From Frankiales bacterium (lineage in GTDB: Bacteria; Actinomycetota; Actinomycetes; Mycobacteriales; Jatrophihabitantaceae), in contig JAOPUY010000418.1 of NCBI GenBank assembly GCA_025963265.1, positions 1-6,330 of the forward strand: 6,330 nt of DNA, written 5' to 3'. The notes below the pieces were generated by a model, which saw only the letters and a program-made list of their open reading frames with translations, was not told the origin of the DNA and searched no databases. Position 1 is the stretch's first letter. Each line of letters starts with the position of its first letter. Position numbers and translations under genes: made by a program. Of this stretch, positions 4,564-6,330 are shown in pieces.

Positions 4564-6150
4564 ATGAACACCATTTGGTTGAGGCGCGGCCTTGAGGGCG
4601 CCCTCGTAGTGGGTGGCCTCTGGGCCATTGGGGCCGGCGTCGCGTCGGCTCAAGATGTTCCACCAACAGCAGTCAGCGCCAGCGGAGTGACCGTGCCGGC
4701 CTCGATTCCAGTGTCCGTTACCGGGAATGCGATTTCGGTCCTCGGCGACGCCCCGGCAAGTCAGCCGGCGGCCGACACCGGCGGATCGGCCGCTGCCGGA
4801 ACGGCGGTGGTACCGGTGCGGGCCTCGGCGGCCGACGTCAGCGTGTCAGCGCCGATCACCGTCGGCGGCAACTCAGTGGCATTGCTGAACGATCAATCGT
4901 CGTCGGCTGAGCCAAACGCGGCCAGCGCCAGCACGGATGGCGCCGCCACGAACGACAGCGCTGGTACGGCCAGCACCCCGCCGGCGGCGTCAACCACCAG
5001 CCCGGCCGATCCGTCGCTGAACGCGCCGGTCTCGGCGCCGGTCACGGTGAGCGGGAATTCGGTCGCCGTCCTAGGGGGCGGCACCACCGCCGAGTCGAGT
5101 GAGCCGGGAACGGCTCCGAACACGACCGTCGCTGGCGGCCAAGGCGCCGATGCATCGGCGGCGAGTGTTCCGGTGACGGCGCCGGTCACGGTGTGCGGCA
5201 ATGGAGTTGGCGTCCTGGGCGACGCTTCGGGGGGCTGCGCGCCAGCGACACCGGCCGCCCCCGCCGGAACTAGCGGCTCGACCCTCGCTGCCCCGGTGAC
5301 GGCTCCGGCGACTGTGTGCGGCAATGGAGTTGGCGTGCTCGGTTCGTCCGAGGCCGGCTGTGCCCCGGCGAGCGGCGGTTCCGGTTCGACGACCGCGTCC
5401 GCGGTCGGCTCCGATCCGACCGGCGCAAGCTCGACGGATCCGGGCGTGACCGCTCCAGTCGCTGCGCCGGTCACGGTGTGCGGCAACGCGATCGGCCAAG
5501 CCGACGCGAACTGCTCGCCCGCCAGCACGACTGGCACTGACACGACGGGCACGAGCGCCGGAGCGACCGGCACCGGCACGACCGGCACGGGCACGACGGC
5601 GGCCGTTCCGGTCACCGCTCCGGTCTCGGTCTGCGGTAACGGAGTCGGCGTCCTAGGCCAGGCATCGGGGGGCTGCGCGAGCGCCAGGCGGGCCACGCCG
5701 ACCGGAACGAGCGGCTCGACGACCGACGTCCCGGTGACCGCTCCGGTGACGGTGTGCGGAAACGCGATTGGCTTACTCGGTAGCTCGGGTAGCGACTGTG
5801 GTGCCACCGACCCGGCGACGCCGGGCAACCCGGGGAACCCGGGTACGCCGACCACGCCCGGCTCACCGAGTGAACCGAGCACTCCCCTGACCCCGGGATC
5901 GGCCAGCACGACCGCGGGCGCAACGGCAACGACGCCCGGGACGAGTCTGGCCGTGGACGCCGTCACGTTGACGGCAACGGCCAGTGCCCTGCCGCTTGGT
6001 GCGGCCAACGGGCTGGGCCAGCTGACCTCGGTGCTCGCCAGCACCGGGGCCTCGAGCCTGCTCGCCAGCGTCATGGGGCTCGCGCTCTTACTGGCGGGCG
6101 CCGTGCTGATGATCGGCGTCGCCTTGAACAAGCGCGGGGTGCGCGCGTGA
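4564..6150 (+). CDS. Multi-repeat chaplin-like protein with LAxTG cell-wall sorting signal
   Basis: A 528-residue surface protein. MNTIWLRR, a hydrophobic core and ASA|QD at 27-31 make a signal peptide. Eight repeats follow, near residues 46-62, 94-110, 155-171, 203-225, 244-266, 298-317, 349-371 and 390-412. Their core (PVTAPVTVCGNGVGVLGDAS) resembles the chaplin PVxVPVxVCGNxVxVxG motif; chaplins are amyloid-forming surface proteins of filamentous actinomycetes. The last five copies each hold two cysteines (ten in total, all paired). Thr/Gly linkers and a Pro/Gly-rich stalk (419-447) separate the repeats from LASTG at 491-495, a membrane helix (about 497-520) and NKRGVRA, the layout of class E sortase substrates and long chaplins ChpA-C. 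I chose ATG 4564 for AAAGGA 9 nt upstream; GTG 4531 or ATG 4534 would put this inside the gene and spoil the signal peptide. Two rare TTA codons occur at 5773 and 6088. Confidence 0.88.
   Translation: MNTIWLRRGLEGALVVGGLWAIGAGVASAQDVPPTAVSASGVTVPASIPVSVTGNAISVLGDAPASQPAADTGGSAAAGTAVVPVRASAADVSVSAPITVGGNSVALLNDQSSSAEPNAASASTDGAATNDSAGTASTPPAASTTSPADPSLNAPVSAPVTVSGNSVAVLGGGTTAESSEPGTAPNTTVAGGQGADASAASVPVTAPVTVCGNGVGVLGDASGGCAPATPAAPAGTSGSTLAAPVTAPATVCGNGVGVLGSSEAGCAPASGGSGSTTASAVGSDPTGASSTDPGVTAPVAAPVTVCGNAIGQADANCSPASTTGTDTTGTSAGATGTGTTGTGTTAAVPVTAPVSVCGNGVGVLGQASGGCASARRATPTGTSGSTTDVPVTAPVTVCGNAIGLLGSSGSDCGATDPATPGNPGNPGTPTTPGSPSEPSTPLTPGSASTTAGATATTPGTSLAVDAVTLTATASALPLGAANGLGQLTSVLASTGASSLLASVMGLALLLAGAVLMIGVALNKRGVRA
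5167..5361 (+). repeat. Duplicated two-repeat module, copy A
   Basis: Residues 202-266 (chaplin-like repeats 4 and 5 with the linker ending GTSGST) align without gaps to residues 348-412. Both modules are exactly 65 residues, and DNA identity persists in places, such as TCGGGGGGCTGCGCG at 5227-5241 and 5665-5679. This points to duplication of a repeat pair as one unit. Confidence 0.7.
5605..5799 (+). repeat. Duplicated two-repeat module, copy B
   Basis: Residues 348-412 (repeats 7 and 8) are the partner of the module at 5167-5361, again 65 residues with the GTSGST linker at the same internal place. The two modules are separated by a Thr/Gly-rich linker and the shortened repeat 6. Confidence 0.7.
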
Positions 6151-6156
6151 GGACCG

Positions 6157-6177
6157 GGTCGGCCTAGGCCGCCGACC
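6157..6177 (+). terminator. Hairpin after the chaplin-like gene
   Basis: GGTCGGC (6157-6163) and GCCGACC (6171-6177) pair perfectly around a 7-nt loop, starting 6 nt after the TGA stop. An alternative internal palindrome GGCCTAGGCC overlaps it. No U-tract follows, as is common for actinobacterial terminators. Confidence 0.5.
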
Positions 6178-6208
6178 GACGTCAACCAACCACGGTGAGC
6201 ACGGCACT

Positions 6209-6251
6209 CCGCCGCGCCGGACTGGCCGCAGAGTCAGCTCCGGCGCGGCGG
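6209..6251. terminator. Strong 13-bp hairpin, probable bidirectional terminator
   Basis: CCGCCGCGCCGGA (6209-6221) and TCCGGCGCGGCGG (6239-6251) are exact reverse complements around a 17-nt loop whose CTG/CAG ends can extend the stem after a one-base bulge. It lies between the end of the chaplin-like gene and a convergent minus-strand gene. One arm covers that gene's last codons, so the hairpin can act in both directions. Confidence 0.6.
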
Positions 6252-6330
6252 CAGGTCGCTCGCGGCCGTCGTATCGATCATGATCTTCCCGATCTGCTCT
6301 AGAGCCTGCAGCTGGGCCGGGGTCAAGCGA
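6234..6330 (-). CDS. C-terminal end of an unidentified protein (partial)
   Basis: Reading leftward from the window edge, one minus-strand frame is open for 31 complete codons and ends with TGA at 6236-6234. The peptide begins RLTPAQLQALEQIGKIMIDT and ends ASDLPPRRS. The first part looks like an amphipathic helix, and the composition is that of an ordinary soluble protein, unlike the Ala/Gly/Thr-rich surface proteins nearby. High third-position GC supports real coding. It is convergent with the chaplin-like gene. I do not recognise the family; nothing else of the gene is visible. Confidence 0.55.
   Translation of the reverse strand, partial: RLTPAQLQALEQIGKIMIDTTAASDLPPRRS

Larger units (their letters stand above)
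4699..5799 (+). repeat. Eight chaplin-like coding repeats
   Basis: The repeat cores are: 1 SIPVSVTGNAISVLGD; 2 SAPITVGGNSVALLND; 3 SAPVTVSGNSVAVLGG; 4 TAPVTVCGNGVGVLGD; 5 TAPATVCGNGVGVLGS; 6 AAPVTVCGNAIGQ; 7 TAPVSVCGNGVGVLGQ; 8 TAPVTVCGNAIGLLGS. GN is invariant. Copies 1-3 have T, G or S where copies 4-8 have Cys. The second Cys follows 13 residues after the first in copies 4, 5, 7 and 8 and 10 residues after in copy 6. A 23-nt stretch is identical at 5191-5213 and 5314-5336. Confidence 0.85.

Noticed and set aside
5191..5336. Spaced identical 23-nt copies that could suggest a CRISPR array
   Set aside because: Only two exact copies, in frame and within a protein repeat; no leader, no regular spacers and no cas genes.
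4893..6185. Long minus-strand open frame of 430 codons opposite the chaplin-like gene
   Set aside because: It mirrors the repeated plus-strand codons and has no supported start; signal peptide, repeats and sorting signal are all on the plus strand.

Overview
The window is GC-rich DNA from an actinobacterium. Signs of this are strong G/C preference at third codon positions, probable leaderless starts, an LAxTG class of cell-wall sorting signal, and chaplin-like repeats, a family known from Streptomyces and related filamentous actinomycetes. The genus cannot be fixed from the sequence. There is no rRNA, tRNA, insertion sequence, integrase or CRISPR array.

Left part (1-1735). On the minus strand lies the first piece of a probable cation diffusion facilitator (start at 101, cut by the window edge), preceded by an alpha/beta hydrolase (1020 to 163). 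A TetR-family regulator (1122-1700) is divergent from the hydrolase. The gap between them holds a good sigma-70-type promoter for the hydrolase and a perfect 7-4-7 inverted repeat across its expected start point. This looks like a classic local repressor circuit.

Middle (1735-3456). Two minus-strand genes follow: an 82-residue single-span membrane protein and a 399-residue AAA ATPase with a C-terminal winged-helix region. The ATPase appears to have a leaderless transcript. It shares a 157-bp divergent intergenic region with the surface-protein genes to its right. That region carries a perfect 9-bp inverted repeat.

Right part (3457-6330). Two plus-strand genes encode exported proteins. The first is a 333-residue Pro/Ala/Val-rich protein with a signal peptide and no recognised domain. 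The second, 105 nt downstream, is a 528-residue protein with a signal peptide, eight chaplin-like repeats (three without cysteine, five with a cysteine pair), a Pro/Gly/Thr-rich stalk, an LASTG sorting motif, a transmembrane helix and a basic tail. It reads as a long chaplin-like protein attached to the cell wall by a class E-type sortase. Strong hairpins follow it, and the last 31 codons of a convergent, unidentified minus-strand gene end the window.

The right-hand pair is the most interesting part: a probable surface-layer or aerial-hypha system built from a chaplin-like protein of unusual size and repeat number plus an undescribed secreted neighbour.
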